Assembly (NCBI RefSeq): GCF_000967495.1
Contig: NZ_JXXU01000016.1
Coordinates: 19,997 to 83,996 of the forward strand
Length of the DNA stretch: 64,000 nt
From: Vibrio neptunius
GTDB lineage: Bacteria > Pseudomonadota > Gammaproteobacteria > Enterobacterales > Vibrionaceae
Reading direction: 5' to 3'
In this document: piece after piece, positions 55,308-64,000 of the stretch
Position numbering within the stretch: the stretch's first letter is position 1
Layout of the letters: the number at the start of each line of letters is the position of its first letter
Position numbers and translations under genes: made by a program
Notes under the pieces: model-generated
Told to the model about the DNA's origin: nothing
Database searches by the model: none
What the model saw: the letters and a program-made list of their open reading frames with translations, nothing else

Positions 55308-57326
55308 TTAGAGTTCAGTGATGGCTTTGCCTTTTCTCAATTTCCTTACCCACATACGGCTTGGGTGAAGCGCTTCTAACACATCCACTGGTAACGGCAA
55401 TGGGTCACCACATATCTGCGAAGCTAAGGTTTCTGCCAAAAGAGGCGCTGAGCTTAAACCGCGAGAACCCAACCCAAGCATGCAAAACAGGTTAGGGTAG
55501 GACGGCACTTTCTCTGCGTCTTGCTGTTTGGTGGTTTGTAGATTGCGGTAAACCTGCTTGGTTTTGTCTAAATCCCCGACGGCGCCGATGAATGGCAAGT
55601 GGTCACGGCTTACACAGCGAATCCCTTGACGTGATTGGTTGTCTGAGGTGTCGACTTGGTGAGGCCAGCTTTGTGCTGGGATGCACTTACGTAGTTTCTC
55701 CGCGTTTTCTTGCTGCGCGATAGGATCAAACTCACGATCCAGATTCTCTCTGTCGTAGCTTGCGCCAAGACAGTGGAACCCATTATTCGGGTTGACTGGC
55801 GTCATATAACCGTCGTAGCAAAGCACGGTTTTGAGCTGGTTGAGCTCGCTGTTGGTTGGAATATGGCTTACCTGACCTTTTACTTGTCCAAGAGGGACGT
55901 CTTTCGTCGGCGGCAGCTCGTTAAATTGATGACCATTGGCTATTACCACAGTATCGTGAGTGAAGTTTTTTTCACCGCTGCATAATGTCCAGTTAGCGTG
56001 TACTTCATCCCAGCGCATATCATCTATTTTGGTTTGATAACGTACTTCAAACACTGGGTTTTGGGAGAGTCTGCTAATCAATCCCTGAGTGAGCTGGGCT
56101 GGACACAGCCATCCGCCAAGTGGGTAATGTACGCTGTTCATATCAACCGGTAAGCCAAGTATTTGATTGGTTTGCTCACTGTTTAGTTGGCGGATAAGTC
56201 CACTATCAAAATTGCCAGTCAACATACGTTCCAATTTGGCTTGTGACTTTTCATCCCACATAAGTTGAGTCACGCCACACCAATCATGATCAAACTCAAT
56301 CGATTGCGCTGCTTGAACAATAAATTGACGAGCGAACAAAAAAGCCGGAGCAAAGACGCGGGACACACCTGTATGAGAACTATTCAGCAATGGGTAGATT
56401 GCGCCCTGGCGATTTCCGGAAGCACCTTGTGCAGCCTCTGAATCCTGACAATATAGTGTGACTTTTATCCCTCGACGAATGAGCGTTTTTGCTAGCGTGG
56501 CACTGGCGATGCCGCCGCCAATAATTGCTACGGACTGAGTCGAGCTACTGCTATCTCGATGGAACCAAGGCTTATGGTTAGTGTGTGGCTTTCGCTGGGC
56601 TAGGTGTCCAGCGATCATGTCCCGTTTGGTGCCAAAGCCTTTAACTTTCTTCATTTCGAAACCGGCTTCAATCAAGCCCCGTCTCACGAAACCAGCAGCA
56701 GTGAAAGTGGCACAGGTACAATCTTGTTTAGCAAGTTTTGCCATACCGTTGAACAGCTCTTGGTTCCACATTTCAGGATTCTTGCTAGGGGCAAAACCAT
56801 CAAGAAACCATGCATCAATCAAACCTTGTTCGCCAACAGGGACGTTAGGCATGCAATCTTTTATATCACCGAACCATAGATCTAGGGTTATCGCACCGTT
56901 TTCTAAGACAATTCGGTGGCACTCTGGCACGGCAATTGGATAATATTGCTGTAATTTTCTTGCGTATTCAGCCAGTTCTGGCCAAGCTTGGTGAGCTTTT
57001 ATCAGGTCATCTTTGCTTAGAGGGTACTTTTCAAAACTCACAAAATGCAGCTCTTTTAGTGGCGCATCCGGGTTTTGACGCCTAAATTCTTCAAACCATT
57101 GCCAAACTGCGAGGAAATTCAGACCAGTACCAAAACCTGTTTCTCCGATGACAAAACGACGTTGGTCATAATCCTGCCATCTTTGTGGCAGATGATTTTG
57201 ATGAAGAAAAACGTAGCGGGTCTCTTCGAGCCCGTTTATGTTAGAAAAATAAACGTCATCAAACTGGTCTGAGACTGGGGTTCCGGCGTCGTTCCAGCCC
57301 AGCTGAGCATTGGTAATTGAGGTCAT
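55308..57326 (-). CDS. mnmC: MnmC, bifunctional tRNA modification enzyme (mnm5s2U34)
   Basis: MnmC first removes the carboxymethyl group from cmnm5(s2)U34 of tRNA (FAD-dependent C-terminal domain) and then methylates the resulting nm5 (N-terminal domain). The 672-residue protein shows the methyltransferase [12 protein letters not shown] near residue 60 and the FAD motif [16 protein letters not shown] near residue 270. The frame opens at 57422, but [13 protein letters not shown] at 57326 is the conserved start. It is divergent from fabB with about 130 bases between starts. Confidence 0.95.
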   Translation of the reverse strand: MTSITNAQLGWNDAGTPVSDQFDDVYFSNINGLEETRYVFLHQNHLPQRWQDYDQRRFVIGETGFGTGLNFLAVWQWFEEFRRQNPDAPLKELHFVSFEKYPLSKDDLIKAHQAWPELAEYARKLQQYYPIAVPECHRIVLENGAITLDLWFGDIKDCMPNVPVGEQGLIDAWFLDGFAPSKNPEMWNQELFNGMAKLAKQDCTCATFTAAGFVRRGLIEAGFEMKKVKGFGTKRDMIAGHLAQRKPHTNHKPWFHRDSSSSTQSVAIIGGGIASATLAKTLIRRGIKVTLYCQDSEAAQGASGNRQGAIYPLLNSSHTGVSRVFAPAFLFARQFIVQAAQSIEFDHDWCGVTQLMWDEKSQAKLERMLTGNFDSGLIRQLNSEQTNQILGLPVDMNSVHYPLGGWLCPAQLTQGLISRLSQNPVFEVRYQTKIDDMRWDEVHANWTLCSGEKNFTHDTVVIANGHQFNELPPTKDVPLGQVKGQVSHIPTNSELNQLKTVLCYDGYMTPVNPNNGFHCLGASYDRENLDREFDPIAQQENAEKLRKCIPAQSWPHQVDTSDNQSRQGIRCVSRDHLPFIGAVGDLDKTKQVYRNLQTTKQQDAEKVPSYPNLFCMLGLGSRGLSSAPLLAETLASQICGDPLPLPVDVLEALHPSRMWVRKLRKGKAITEL

Positions 57327-57454
57327 AATGTCTGAATTTTTGTGATGAAGACGATAAAGTTGTGGCGATTGTACGGTTTTCCGGGAAAGCTGACCACTTT
57401 TCATAGGTAACTTAGTTATCATCTAGCAGATTTTTGAATTATAGGAATGTCATA

Positions 57455-58666
57455 ATGAAACGAGTCGTAATCACCGGTATGGGTATTGTTTCGAGTATCG
57501 GTAACAACGTCGAAGAAGTTTTAGCGTCTCTAAAAGCAGGTAAATCTGGTATTACTGCCTCTGAGCAGTTTAAAGAACAAGGTCTTCGTTCACAGGTATG
57601 GGGTGATCTAAAAATCAACCCATCAGAGCACATTGACCGTAAACAGATGCGCTTTATGGGTGATGCGGCTGCGTATGCATACCTATCAATGCAGCAAGCT
57701 ATCGAAGACGCGGGTCTGACTGACGAGCAAGTTTCTAACGATCGCACAGGTATTGTTGCTGGTTCTGGTGGTGCATCTGCACTTAACCAAACTGTTGCGA
57801 CAGATACAATGCGAGCGAAAGGCGTAAAACGTGTGGGTCCTTACATGGTTCCACGCACCATGTCTTCAACGGTTTCTGCATGTCTTGCAACGCCGTTTAA
57901 AATTCGCGGCGTGAACTACTCAATGAGTTCTGCATGTGCAACTTCTGCACACTGTGTTGGCCACGCAATGGAACTTATCCAGTTAGGTAAACAAGACATC
58001 GTATTCGCAGGTGGTGGTGAAGAGCTAGATTGGTCTCAAACTATGATGTTTGACGCTATGGGCGCACTATCAACTAAGTACAACGAAACACCAGACAAAG
58101 CGTCTCGTACTTACGATGCTGATCGTGATGGTTTCGTTATCTCTGGCGGCGGCGGTATGCTGGTTATCGAAGAGCTTGAACACGCTCTGGCACGTGGTGC
58201 GAAGATTTACGGTGAGATCGTAGGTTACGGCGCGACGTCTGACGGCTACGACATGGTGGCACCATCAGGTGAAGGTGCAGTGCGTTGTATGAAGATGGCA
58301 ATGCAAGACGTAGAGTCAATTGACTATGTGAACACTCACGGTACATCCACACCAGTTGGTGACGTAAAAGAGCTAGGTGCTATTCAAGAGTTGTTTGGTG
58401 ACAACAGCCCAGCAATTTCTGCGACAAAAGCGATGACAGGCCATGCTCTTGGTGCAGCTGGCGTACATGAAGCGATATACTCTACGCTGATGCTAGACAA
58501 TAACTTCATCGCACCAAGCGTGAACGTTGAAAATCTGGATGAGGCAGCTCAAGGTCTAGACATTGTGACTGAAACACGTGATGCAGAATTGACGACAGTA
58601 ATGTCTAACAGCTTTGGTTTTGGTGGTACTAACGCAACACTTGTTATCAAAAAATACCAAGGCTAA
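57455..58666 (+). CDS. fabB: FabB, 3-oxoacyl-ACP synthase I
   Basis: FabB elongates acyl-ACP and is needed for unsaturated fatty acids. The 403-residue condensing enzyme has the active site Cys in [10 protein letters not shown] near residue 163, His in [11 protein letters not shown] near residue 298 and His in TGHALGAAG near residue 333. The ATG at 57455 ([10 protein letters not shown]) has AGGAATG just upstream; the frame starts seven codons earlier. Confidence 0.97.
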   Translation: MKRVVITGMGIVSSIGNNVEEVLASLKAGKSGITASEQFKEQGLRSQVWGDLKINPSEHIDRKQMRFMGDAAAYAYLSMQQAIEDAGLTDEQVSNDRTGIVAGSGGASALNQTVATDTMRAKGVKRVGPYMVPRTMSSTVSACLATPFKIRGVNYSMSSACATSAHCVGHAMELIQLGKQDIVFAGGGEELDWSQTMMFDAMGALSTKYNETPDKASRTYDADRDGFVISGGGGMLVIEELEHALARGAKIYGEIVGYGATSDGYDMVAPSGEGAVRCMKMAMQDVESIDYVNTHGTSTPVGDVKELGAIQELFGDNSPAISATKAMTGHALGAAGVHEAIYSTLMLDNNFIAPSVNVENLDEAAQGLDIVTETRDAELTTVMSNSFGFGGTNATLVIKKYQG

Positions 58667-58794
58667 CTTAACAGCTGGGTAGTCCCAGTATACAGGTTTC
58701 CAGAGCTTGACTACGCTTTGAAACAAAACGTAGTTGAACAGACGCAGACTCTGACCCATGGAGAGCGGGTCCGGATCCTTTTGTTCTGGAACTT

Positions 58795-58819
58795 TGCCCG
58801 GCTTATGCCGGGCATTTTT
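58795..58819 (+). terminator. Terminator between fabB and pdxB
   Basis: TGCCCGGC-TTAT-GCCGGGCA followed by TTTTTC. The fabB leader between the stop and the stem contains no other gene. Confidence 0.9.
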
Positions 58820-58897
58820 CTTTCTGACGCTAGTGCTCGACAGAGACTGCGCTTTTCTGCACAATCACTGCCATTCCCAAATCAAATCTCTGAAGCC

Positions 58898-60031
58898 ATG
58901 AAAATCCTAATTGATGAAAATATGCCTTACGCTGAGCAACTTTTTAGCCAGCTGGGCGAAGTTGTTTTAAAATCCGGACGTACGCTGGGCGCCGATGACT
59001 TAGTTGATGTAGATGCGTTGATGATTCGCTCCGTTACCAAAGTGAATGACGAGCTGATTTCCAAAGCGAATCGGCTTAAGTTTGTTGGAACAGCAACCGC
59101 TGGTATGGATCATGTTGATCAGGCGTTACTCAAAGATAAAGGCATCTTTTTCACCGCGGCACCAGGATGTAACAAGGTCGGTGTAGCAGAGTATGCGTTC
59201 AGCGTTATGATGGTGCTTGCGCAGCAACAAGGCTTTTCTGTATTTGATAAAACCGTTGGAATCATTGGTGCAGGCCAGGTAGGGAGCTACCTGCAACAAT
59301 GCTTGGAAGGTATAGGTATTAAGGTGCTTATCAACGATCCTCCAAAGCAAGCGGCGGGAGATGAGCGCAACTTCACCCCTTTAGATGACTTGTTTGAGCA
59401 AGCAGATATCATTACTACTCACACTCCAATCACTCGTGATGGTGATTTTCCGACCCATCACTTAATCAATGAAGATGTGTTGAATAAGTTACGTGGTGAT
59501 CAAATTTTAATCAATGCGGCGCGCGGGCCGGTTGTTGATAATGCTGCTTTGAAAGCTCGTCTGAGAAAACAAGACGGCTTTATTGCTGCCTTAGATGTGT
59601 TCGAATTCGAGCCAGAGGTTGATATGGAGCTTCTGCCTCTGCTAGCATTCGCAACCCCTCATGTTGCCGGTTATGGCTTAGAGGGAAAAGCTCGCGGAAC
59701 AACGATGATTTTTAATAGCTTCTGCGAGTTTCTGAATAACGATTTACGTGCACATGCCAGTGAGCTTCTGCCAACAGCTCCAGTGCCGACTTTGGTATTG
59801 GACAGGGCTTGGGAAGAGGCAACGCTGCATAACCTGACGCAACTGGTCTATGATGTGCGTAAAGACGATGCATTGTTCCGTCGTGAAATCAGTCAACCTG
59901 GTGCATTTGACTTGATGCGTAAGAACTACTGGGAGCGCCGTGAATATAGTGCAGTCACGCTAAGAGGAAATGCAGAAACTAACCTGCAACCACTAGCGAA
60001 ATTAGGTTTTCAAATTGAGGTAAGTCAATGA
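58898..60031 (+). CDS. pdxB: PdxB, erythronate-4-phosphate dehydrogenase
   Basis: PdxB oxidises 4-phosphoerythronate in pyridoxal phosphate synthesis (DXP-dependent pathway). The 377-residue D-2-hydroxyacid dehydrogenase has the NAD-binding [12 protein letters not shown] near residue 122, [10 protein letters not shown] near residue 233 and a C-terminal PdxB dimerisation domain (about 285-377). The start [16 protein letters not shown] at 58898 is the family start; the longer frame from 58718 covers the fabB terminator. Its stop overlaps asd by four bases. Confidence 0.96.
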   Translation: MKILIDENMPYAEQLFSQLGEVVLKSGRTLGADDLVDVDALMIRSVTKVNDELISKANRLKFVGTATAGMDHVDQALLKDKGIFFTAAPGCNKVGVAEYAFSVMMVLAQQQGFSVFDKTVGIIGAGQVGSYLQQCLEGIGIKVLINDPPKQAAGDERNFTPLDDLFEQADIITTHTPITRDGDFPTHHLINEDVLNKLRGDQILINAARGPVVDNAALKARLRKQDGFIAALDVFEFEPEVDMELLPLLAFATPHVAGYGLEGKARGTTMIFNSFCEFLNNDLRAHASELLPTAPVPTLVLDRAWEEATLHNLTQLVYDVRKDDALFRREISQPGAFDLMRKNYWERREYSAVTLRGNAETNLQPLAKLGFQIEVSQ

Positions 60032-61041
60032 GCCAGCAATATAACGTTGCCATTTTAGGTGCGACCGGCGCAGTCGGTGAAACAATTCTCGAAGTACTTC
60101 AGGAACGTAAGTTTCCTGTTGGTGACCTTTTTCTGCTAGCCAGTGAGCGTAGTGAAGGCAAGACTTACCGCTTTAACGGAAAGACCGTCAAAGTTGAAAA
60201 TGTAGAAGATTTTGATTGGTCTCAGGTGCACATTGGCTTGTTTTCCGCTGGGGGAGAATTATCGGCCAAGTGGGCGCCAATCGCTGCTGATGAAGGGGTG
60301 ATTGTGATCGATAACACCTCCAACTTCCGTTATGAGTATGACATCCCTTTGGTTGTGCCTGAGGTTAACCCTGAAGCGATTGCCGAATTCCGAAACCGCA
60401 ACATCATTGCTAACCCGAACTGTTCGACAATTCAAATGTTGGTAGCACTTAAGCCGATTCATGATGCTGTGGGTATCGATCGTATTAATGTCTCGACTTA
60501 CCAATCCGTTTCTGGAGCTGGTAAATCCGGTATCGATGAGTTGGCAGGTCAAACGGCTAAGCTGCTTAATGGCATGCCGGCTGAAAGTGAACAGTTCTCG
60601 CAGCAGATTGCTTTTAACTGTCTGCCACAAATTGACCAGTTTATGGAAAATGGCTACACCAAAGAAGAAATGAAAATGGTGTGGGAAACTCAAAAAATCT
60701 TTAATGACTCGTCAATTACGGTCAACCCGACTTGTGTGCGAGTACCTGTATTCTACGGTCATGCAGAAGCACTTCATATCGAAACACGTGCTCCAATTGA
60801 TGCTCAGGAAGTGGCGAATTTACTAGAGCAGACCGAAGGTGTTGAAGTGTTCCATGGTGACGATTTCCCGACACAGGTTCGTGATGCCGGTGGTAAAGAT
60901 CACGTGATGGTAGGTCGTATTCGCAACGACATTAGCCATCATAGTGGCATCAACTTATGGGTTGTAGCAGATAACGTTCGCAAAGGCGCAGCAACCAATG
61001 CAGTTCAGATTGCAGAAGTGCTGATTCGCGACTACTACTGA
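60028..61041 (+). CDS. asd: Aspartate-semialdehyde dehydrogenase
   Basis: Asd reduces beta-aspartyl phosphate to aspartate semialdehyde in the lysine, methionine and threonine pathways and for diaminopimelate. The 337-residue protein shows GATGAVG near residue 11 (NADP loop), NPNCSTIQ near residue 132 (catalytic Cys) and HIETRAPI near residue 250. It is of the shorter type with a Cys motif NCST; vibrios carry two Asd paralogues and this is the pdxB-linked one. It overlaps pdxB by four bases, and a terminator follows. Confidence 0.94.
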   Translation: MSQQYNVAILGATGAVGETILEVLQERKFPVGDLFLLASERSEGKTYRFNGKTVKVENVEDFDWSQVHIGLFSAGGELSAKWAPIAADEGVIVIDNTSNFRYEYDIPLVVPEVNPEAIAEFRNRNIIANPNCSTIQMLVALKPIHDAVGIDRINVSTYQSVSGAGKSGIDELAGQTAKLLNGMPAESEQFSQQIAFNCLPQIDQFMENGYTKEEMKMVWETQKIFNDSSITVNPTCVRVPVFYGHAEALHIETRAPIDAQEVANLLEQTEGVEVFHGDDFPTQVRDAGGKDHVMVGRIRNDISHHSGINLWVVADNVRKGAATNAVQIAEVLIRDYY

Positions 61042-61063
61042 TCGTATTATTTACTTTCATAGC

Positions 61064-61094
61064 AAAGCCTCACCATTGTGTGAGGCTTTTTTAA
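61064..61094 (+). terminator. Terminator after asd
   Basis: AAAGCCTCAC / GTGAGGCTTT 10-bp stem with a 6-base loop and a T run. Confidence 0.9.
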
Positions 61095-61242
61095 TCAGAT
61101 TCCAAAATTTAGTGTGAGATTAGTGCGAATATGGCGGCAGCCACACATTTTTTAGCTATGCGCCTATAGTTTTCGCGTGTTTATCCGATATATTTAACAG
61201 ATCATTACATTAAAATTTATTGAGCACATAGCTGAGCCTTCT

Positions 61243-64000
61243 ATGCTTCGAATTTTTAAGTGTCTGCTGCTGCCTGTTGCATTAGTAGCCGTGACTCAGA
61301 CATCGATTGTTAGTGCAGAAACTATTCGCCTTAAGGGACCTGATGGCGAGATCCAAGCATCGCCGCAATATTCTGATTTTGTCCCCCAAGATCTGCGTAA
61401 CAACGAGCCTTCTCGCTTTTATGGACCAACTACCTCTCAAGAAACACTCTGGGCTATTGCTAGCCGTTTGCGTCCATCCGCCAGCGTTTCTGTGCAACAA
61501 ACGTTGCTTGCTGTGTATCAGCTCAACCCTCAAGCATTTGAAAATCAAAACATCCACGAGCTTATCCCAGGTAGTACGCTACGAATTCCTTCTCTAGCGC
61601 AAGTCCAAAGCGTTTCGACACAAGAAGCCGTTAATGTCATGGCGGCCCATCAAGCACGCTTGACGGATATTCCTGCGGTTTCTCGCCCAACCCCGCAAAC
61701 CCGGCCTCAGCAGCAACCACAAGAGATGAAACCATCTAACGCTGAAAAGCCAATGATGGATGATACAAAACCGGCAATGCAGCCAAATGCGGATTTAGCA
61801 AAAATAGCCAAGCAAGAGCAAAAAGCGCAAGTTTCGACTTTGGAAAAGCAACTCGAAAGTTCAGAAGGCGAGTTGATGGCTCTGGAAGAGAAGAATCATA
61901 AATTGCGCCTAATGCTTGCTGATGTTCAGTCTGAAGTGGACGTACTAAAAGATGAGCTGGGTGATGAATCTCGAATTCGTACTGAAGTTGAGAAGTTGCT
62001 AGAGGCTGAACGTTTACGTTTAGCAGAAGAGCAAAAGATGAAACCATCACCACTGGATGAGTTGCTCTCTAATACATGGCTCGTCGCTGCTGCCGCCATT
62101 ATCCCAGGCTTGCTGATTGGCTTGCTGATCATGATGTTGTTGGGTCGTCGTAAGAAAGAAGACTCAGAAGCACAAACCGCCACCGAACAAACCGTTCAAC
62201 CTGTCGCACCAATTACTCCTGATTCATTAAATGAAGAGGTCGATGATGACTTGTTGCTTGATGATGACTTGTTTGGTGAATCAACTGACGATGAAGAGGA
62301 GTTGTTCTCGGATGACTCTGGTTTAGATGAAGTTAAAGAAGATGGCGAAGTAGATGTCTTTGCCGACTTAGAAGATAACGATCTCGATTTCAACCTTGAA
62401 GGTGAAGATGGCGAAGATCCATTCGCCGGTATTGGTGATGATGGCGAACTGGACGAAGCGCTCGCTGATCTAGATGCCAGCACTAATGGCATCAGTGTTA
62501 ACAGCGAAGATAAAGCGCTCGGCCTAGAAGAGATGGAGCGTGCGCTAGATGAGGTCATTATTGAAGACGAATCACCGGAAGGAGAATTCGACTTATCTGA
62601 TGATGACGATGAGATTTCTCAAGACGAGTTAGATTCATTGCTGGCATCAGATGGAGATTCAGAAGATCTTGGGACCGATGAATTGGATCAATCACTGTTA
62701 GATGATTTATTTAGTGAGACGGATTCTGATGACTCAAGTGATGATCTGGATTTCGATTCATTGTTAGATGAGGCTGGTGATGACTTCGATCTCAGCGGTA
62801 ACGACGGTAGTGTCGAGGCTACTGATGCCAATGAGCCGAATTTAGCTTCAGACAGTGAAATTGATGACCTCTTTTCGCAAGTAGAAGCCCAGGCGGACCT
62901 TGAAAAACTTGAAGCGGAAGCACTCGATGAAACCGCATTGCTGGATGAATTAGTTGAAGAACCAACACCGACCCTCGATGAAGGTAGTACAGAGCTACTT
63001 GATGAACTTATCGACGATGATGGAACCGAAGATTTCAGTAAAGATGATGAGCTAGATGACTTTTTAAGTGATGATCTCGACTTAAGTAGTGATAGTGACA
63101 CCAGCTTTGATGAACTCATCACTGAAGATAGCGATGAACTGGATGCGGACTCTACAGAAACACTGGATGAATTTCTAACCGATGATCACATCGATGATAT
63201 CGCTTCTCTAGAAGATAGCACTGAGTTACTCGATGATATATTTGAAGCGGAATCGCAGCAGGAACAGCCTATTTCTGAAGAGCTCGGTGATGAAGGGACT
63301 GATCTATTTGAAGAATTGCTCGAAATAGAAAAACAGAGCGAAGAGCCAGTTCAGGAAGTGCCAGAGGAAGAGATCCCATTAGTTGAGCCAGAGGAAAATC
63401 AACCAAAACAAGGCGAAGAGCCTGAAACACCGGCAAGTGATGATAAATTCTCCAGTGAAGATTTTATCGATGACATGTTGAGCGCTGCGCCCGAAGGTGA
63501 TCCATTGCTCGATGAGCTTGATTTGGATGAACCCGATTTAAGTGAAGCAGTATCTGAGGAAGTTGTTGCAGCGCAACCTGAAGATGACTCAAACTTTGCA
63601 GAGCCAGAGCCAGAGCCAGAAGAGGATGATTGGCTTACCTCAGCGATTGATGAGGTGGAAAGCCCTCAATTAGCCGAAGAGTCTGAGTTTGATTTGGTCC
63701 AGGACGAAAATCAAGATGCCCTCTCAAGCGATATGGAAACCCTTGAACTCGATGAGCCGGAAGCGGCGGGTCCCGAGTCTGAGCAAGATGATGAAGATGA
63801 CTGGTTGACGTCTGCTATTGATGAAGTCGAAAACCCAAGTTCTGAATTGGAAGAGAGTCATGAAGTTCCGGTTACTTCTTCAGCACAGTTAGATGAGAGC
63901 ACTGCCGTTGCTGCTGAAGAAAATGTGCCTGTTGAGGAAGATTTACTTGCTCAGCAGGAGCAAACGGACACATCATCTGAAGAGACTCCAGAGACTCCAG
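61243..64000 (+). CDS. hubP: HubP/FimV polar landmark protein, N-terminal part (runs off the window)
   Basis: The frame is open from ATG 61243 to the right edge, 919 codons without a stop. It begins with a signal sequence (LLLPVALVAVTQTSIVSA), then a LysM-like peptidoglycan domain (about residues 60-122, LWAIASRLRP to LRIPS), a coiled coil (about 185-270), one membrane helix (280-301) and a very acidic cytosolic part from about residue 325 to the end. HubP/FimV anchors the pole-organising proteins ParA, FlhG/FlhF and chemotaxis arrays in vibrios; the C-terminal FimV domain with the TPR-like end is outside the window. Acidic repeats include DDWLTSAIDEVE at residues 795-806 and 852-863. Confidence 0.9.
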   Translation, partial: MLRIFKCLLLPVALVAVTQTSIVSAETIRLKGPDGEIQASPQYSDFVPQDLRNNEPSRFYGPTTSQETLWAIASRLRPSASVSVQQTLLAVYQLNPQAFENQNIHELIPGSTLRIPSLAQVQSVSTQEAVNVMAAHQARLTDIPAVSRPTPQTRPQQQPQEMKPSNAEKPMMDDTKPAMQPNADLAKIAKQEQKAQVSTLEKQLESSEGELMALEEKNHKLRLMLADVQSEVDVLKDELGDESRIRTEVEKLLEAERLRLAEEQKMKPSPLDELLSNTWLVAAAAIIPGLLIGLLIMMLLGRRKKEDSEAQTATEQTVQPVAPITPDSLNEEVDDDLLLDDDLFGESTDDEEELFSDDSGLDEVKEDGEVDVFADLEDNDLDFNLEGEDGEDPFAGIGDDGELDEALADLDASTNGISVNSEDKALGLEEMERALDEVIIEDESPEGEFDLSDDDDEISQDELDSLLASDGDSEDLGTDELDQSLLDDLFSETDSDDSSDDLDFDSLLDEAGDDFDLSGNDGSVEATDANEPNLASDSEIDDLFSQVEAQADLEKLEAEALDETALLDELVEEPTPTLDEGSTELLDELIDDDGTEDFSKDDELDDFLSDDLDLSSDSDTSFDELITEDSDELDADSTETLDEFLTDDHIDDIASLEDSTELLDDIFEAESQQEQPISEELGDEGTDLFEELLEIEKQSEEPVQEVPEEEIPLVEPEENQPKQGEEPETPASDDKFSSEDFIDDMLSAAPEGDPLLDELDLDEPDLSEAVSEEVVAAQPEDDSNFAEPEPEPEEDDWLTSAIDEVESPQLAEESEFDLVQDENQDALSSDMETLELDEPEAAGPESEQDDEDDWLTSAIDEVENPSSELEESHEVPVTSSAQLDESTAVAAEENVPVEEDLLAQQEQTDTSSEETPETP
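63625..63831 (+). repeat. Degenerate acidic repeats in hubP
   Basis: DDWLTSAIDEVE is encoded at 63625-63660 and at 63796-63831, 171 bases (57 codons) apart, with different codons. Looser D/E/L/F repeats fill residues about 325-795. Acidic repeat arrays in HubP are known to bind ParA-type partners and vary in number between strains. Confidence 0.75.

Noticed and set aside
61736..63122. Several Ser-rich minus-strand ORFs opposite hubP
   Set aside because: They are the antisense of Asp/Glu repeat codons (GAT/GAA give ATC/TTC and Ser codons on the other strand), a compositional artefact.
1..64000. Mobile elements, CRISPR arrays, toxin-antitoxin pairs, tRNA or rRNA genes
   Set aside because: Looked for transposase frames, regular short repeats, small paired ORFs and tRNA-like cloverleaf ends while reading; none was supported.

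Overview
The window reads as the chromosome of a Vibrio or very close relative (Gammaproteobacteria, Vibrionaceae). The reasons are the sodium-motor gene pomB followed by thiI, three tandem polar flagellins followed by flaG-fliD-flaI-fliS and the flrA-flrB-flrC regulators, a HubP/FimV polar hub gene, and mid-range GC with enterobacterial-type synteny blocks (gcvA-ygdD-rlmM, yfeZ-yfeX, aroC-prmB-smrB, epmC-yfcL-mnmC-fabB). I see no insertion sequence, prophage, integron, CRISPR array, rRNA or tRNA. Almost everything is core chromosome. I did not find a convincing new multi-gene system.

Region 1 (1-5.5 kb): the 3' part of pomB (stator), thiI (tRNA thiolation and thiamine), then gcvA (LysR regulator) transcribed with an alpha/beta hydrolase, a DUF423 membrane protein and rlmM. 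Between thiI and gcvA, on the minus strand, lies the small RNA GcvB with its own promoter and terminator. Region 2 (5.5-19.8 kb): a decayed nuclease gene, then xni, ppnN, a diguanylate-cyclase-like protein, a TPR protein with a dead GGDEF-like domain and queF, all on the minus strand. These are followed by syd and a DUF2310 zinc-ribbon gene on plus, a minus-strand group (DUF2897, M15 peptidase, dapE, ArsC-like), small hypothetical genes, and yfeZ-yfeX.

Region 3 (19.8-44.8 kb) is a 25-kb polar flagellar cluster, all on plus. It contains three flagellins, each with a candidate sigma-28 promoter, then the flaG, cap (fliD) and chaperone (flaI, fliS) genes. After these come the sigma-54 activator flrA, the two-component pair flrBC, the basal body and export genes fliEFGHIJ, and fliKLMNOPQR-flhB. 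Sequence-level sigma-54 (-24/-12) promoters with exact GG-N10-GC spacing precede flrB, fliE and fliK. Inverted repeats resembling the FleQ box, and a shared exact 13-mer, lie at the flrB and fliE promoters. This fits the known hierarchy FlrA (class I) to FlrBC/FliEF... (class II) to late genes and sigma-28 flagellins.

Region 4 (44.8-64 kb): smrB (minus), prmB and aroC (plus), a DUF885 lipoprotein (minus), a TRIC-type channel (minus), epmC (plus), and a two-gene minus-strand unit of a small lipoprotein and an LruC-domain secreted protein. Then come yfcL, an NAD(P)H-dependent FMN reductase-like protein, mnmC (minus), fabB, pdxB-asd, and the 5' part of hubP/fimV, which runs off the right edge.

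Start codons were chosen by family start, Shine-Dalgarno sequence and overlap. Where the longest open frame begins upstream of the likely start, the entry says so. Family names come from motif recognition by eye, not from database searches.
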